From Phymatolithon calcareum (taxonomy: Eukaryota; Rhodophyta; Florideophyceae; Hapalidiales): a stretch of 64,000 nucleotides of DNA. The position numbers were made by a program, and so were the translations under genes. Under the pieces are notes generated by a model. The model searched no databases, was not told where the DNA came from, and was given only the letters and a program-made list of their open reading frames with translations. Of the stretch, positions 61,191 through 64,000 are shown in pieces. Location: the NCBI GenBank assembly GCA_977006965.1, contig OZ345380.1, positions 1,054,001-1,118,000 of the forward strand, in the 5' to 3' direction. The stretch's first letter is position 1. Each line of letters begins with the position of its first letter.

Positions 61191-64000
61191 TGAAAAGGAT
61201 CGATTCTGGCCTACGAGGGATGATAGCAAAGTACAGGTGACGGATAAGGTATAGACAGAGAACTCTTTCAGAGTGAGAAACAGAGCGCCGCCTCCTGTTT
61301 TGCAACCTGCAGCATTTCGTGAAGAAGAAGAAAGTAGATTTTTATTTGAAAGCTACCAACGCATCTGCTGACGCTTGGGGCAACTTTTCGAGTGCCAAGA
61401 AAGTTGGCTTGATTCTGTCCTAGTAAGGGTTTCGTACTAGGTATTCCACAGTTTGGTGGTCTACAAAAACCCACTGCTAGTCCCCTGCGGGGCCTCGAGG
61501 GGGAAAAATAGTCCACGTTCCTGTATCACGCGGGGGGGGGGGGGGGGAGGCGGGTCAGAATTGCAGGGAACGCATATTCTGCTTTGTGGGGATGAGGGGG
61601 TTGTCTATAGCCTGGAACATGGGCAGGAGTTTGTCAAGTGCTCGCTTAGTCCAGACGCCGTCTTCTTTTCTGAGTGTATCATATCCTTCGAAAGTCCATT
61701 TGTGACGCAGCGCTTCATGAGCATTGATGCATACAGTATCATACAGTATATCAATAACGTTAATAGCTCTTTTGTAGTAGCTCTTTTGTAGAGCGGTATG
61801 GAAAAGTAACTCGATACCCGCGAATTTGTTTTCAACATATCACTCGCAAACGTTACTGTTGCGACATAGCGAGCGAATCGTAGACCATTTTCTTGTTCTC
61901 CTCGGCCGCCCAGATCTGTCTTCTGCGCTCCACGTGTCTATATCTTCGCTCCTTTTTGTCAGGGTTAAGAGGCTCTTCTAGAGCAATTCGAAATCTTTCT
62001 GGCTATGGTATAGTTGAAAATATTTTCTTATCTTTTCGGGTATACGTAGCTCTGGCAGTGCTGCCAGCGTATCGAGCAAAGAGTCCGGTTTCAAGCTGCT
62101 CGCCCAGTAGGTTAGGATTTAGTAAGTGTGCGTAGATGCGAAACTGGTTCCCGCTCATGCTATATGGACAGCAGTCCTCCACCTTATTCAGCACGACTCA
62201 GGACTACGTTAGTCGCCCTATCTGCTTCTATTTTCACTTCTCCGTACTGGCGTTTACCAATACTTACTTCATTATTGATGTGCATCATGATCCTAGCCGG
62301 CCAAGCACTTCCTCCAGTGTGGACAGATTCCGTCGCCATCCTCCCAAAAGCGGACACGAACAGACGTGTGTTTGATAGAAGCTTATTAGATTGAGGGCTC
62401 TTCGTATCTTTTTCACCAAAGAGTGGATTTTTCTTGTATCTTACCTCGCCTTTGTACAGTCTTTGCGGTTAATTACCTTCGATGACCACGTTTCTATTCC
62501 TTGGTCTTCTTGCCACTCCTTTATCAATCTCGGCTCGTTCTCTTTTTTAGGATGTTCAAGCTCCTAACCATGTTTCAGGCTGTGGACAAGTAAGGAATGC
62601 CCGCAACTTGAAATCACAGCGTGTCACAGGACAGGGGTGTAATTTTTCCACTCGAGGTCCCGAAGGAAACCAGTGGTAGGTTTTTGTAGTCCACTGAATC
62701 GTGTTACACCAACAAGAAAAGAAACTCTTGCATAGACAGAATCCAAACAAAACCTCTTGGCCCTAGGAAAGTTGCCCGAAGCGTCAGATGCGTTGGTAAC
62801 TTTTAAATAAAAATTTACCTTTCTTCTTCTTTTTTAGGATGTTCTCATGATACTACTGTGGACTGGAAATTCCAATGCTTTCGTCACCACGAGTGCCGGA
62901 CTGTCAACAATGTCTGATAACTGCTCCTAATGTGGATGCTGATACTCTACCTCCTTAGTGTGTCATGAAATTCTCAGGGAACAGGTGACCAAGCGACGCA
63001 AAAATGGCATTGCGCTGGACGGAAATTGAGATGCAGAGATGATGATCACTGAGCCAGTACAATAGCGTAATGCAGTCGATAAACAGCAAGCTGAGTGCGG
63101 CGTGTTCTCCCACACATGCAGTCGCCAGCTCCTAATCGTGGCAAGTTATATTATGAGCCGGAATCGGTAAAGTACAGCGAACGCTGTTGTAGCTGCATTG
63201 CTAGGTGTATCGAGAAAGCACACGAGAGGGTCGTGTGTGCGAGTTCGTTATTTGAAAACGTGTGCCCATGAGGACGGTTGATGTCCTCATTAGTATTGTC
63301 CTGGGTTTGGTTCTTGGTCTCTTGCAATGGTGTTGCGATCTCTCTGTACTTGACAGGCGCTGGAAATGAGGACCTAACGGGTCCTTACAAAAAGGTTTGC
63401 GGCAATCTGAGCAGAAGCGAATTATGTGAAGCACAGAATTGTGGGTCACCACAATGAGGTAACATAGAAATTGTTCTTGTGTGACCAAAGTTAAGGTCAC
63501 GCATATCCGGATTAATGTCGACCTTCGTCTGCTCGATTCAGCTGGGATGGTAAGGTCAGTCGAGAATAAAAATATCCAGGTTTTCGCAATTCCAAGATTT
63601 TTGATGGCCAGCGTTTTCACGTACGGGTCCATGAAAGCCGAGTCGGAAAACGAGAATGTCCCCTGTGATCTTTCAGGTTTTGTACTCTCCTGCTCAAAAG
63701 CAATGTGTGCACTTCAAACTTACTGGCGTGAGTAAGCTCTTTCGATCCCGTGTTTTGCCCCCTACCTGGTGATGGCGTATTTGTATACGTACAGACAGTG
63801 GATAACAAATCCGACCAGAGCCTCGCTGACAGATCCGTGCCAGGGATCGTCCCAATGGAATTTTATTGCAATTAATTGAAATTTTCTAGTTATTCTATGG
63901 AGGTTCATCTATTGCAATTCTAACTGGAGCATCGTTTCCAATTGTAATGCAAATTGGAGATGTGTCATTTACTAGCCCGGGTGACCATAAATTTTGAGTT
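61191..64000. other. No confident gene; G16 run and small hairpins
   Basis: A run of 16 G lies at 61532-61547. On the minus strand about 61830-62190 a frame broken by one stop (GLFARYAGSTARATYTRKD ... ALEEPLNPDKKERRYRHVER) looks like old coding sequence of unknown kind. Small hairpins lie at 63268-63290 (ATGAGGAC/GTCCTCAT) and near 63480 (GTGACC/GGTCAC). Confidence 0.35.

Overview
This window is nuclear DNA of a eukaryote, most likely a florideophyte red alga of the Chondrus type. I infer this from long single-exon genes, rare short GT-AG introns of about 70-160 nt, a compact island of host genes, and a surrounding sea of AT-rich mobile and repetitive DNA. There is no bacterial operon structure and no sign of an organelle genome.

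Layout: 1-30 kb is mobile-element territory. It holds two loci of a multi-gene DNA transposon (families here called L and R plus a tnp2-type transposase), a PIF/Harbinger transposase pseudogene, a solo LTR with a clean 5-bp target duplication inside an unknown gene, two MITE-like inverted repeats, a retroposon fragment, and broken pieces of ordinary host genes (STRAP-like WD40, TFIIIC-like TPR, DPH1/DPH2-like).

From 29.3 to 48.6 kb lies a tandem segmental duplication. Each unit carries one large NLR-like receptor gene (predicted PH-like + helical + NB-ARC + helical + WD40; 1640 and 1638 aa) and the 5' end of the gene for mitochondrial ribosomal protein uS17m. In the left unit uS17m is cut after codon 59 by a nested mobile element that contains a hAT transposon with intact ends and an 8-bp target duplication. 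In the right unit uS17m is complete. The right unit also carries a 1.9-kb insertion with CACTGGGGG-type ends.

From 48.4 to 58.6 kb is a host gene island: uS17m, a three-exon four-pass membrane protein, a UVR-motif plus beta-propeller protein, two small unassigned ORFs, and an alpha/beta-hydrolase fused to TPR repeats. From 58.6 kb to the end the sequence returns to repeats with no confident gene.

The most interesting content is the NLR pair. The two copies are nearly the same over the sensor-distal half and over noncoding flanks, but differ heavily and in clusters over the WD40 half, as expected for a recognition surface that diversifies after tandem duplication. A second theme is the many short, nearly perfect palindromes of unrelated sequence in the intergenic DNA. 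One of them can be shown by comparison of two repeat copies to have gained or lost one arm.
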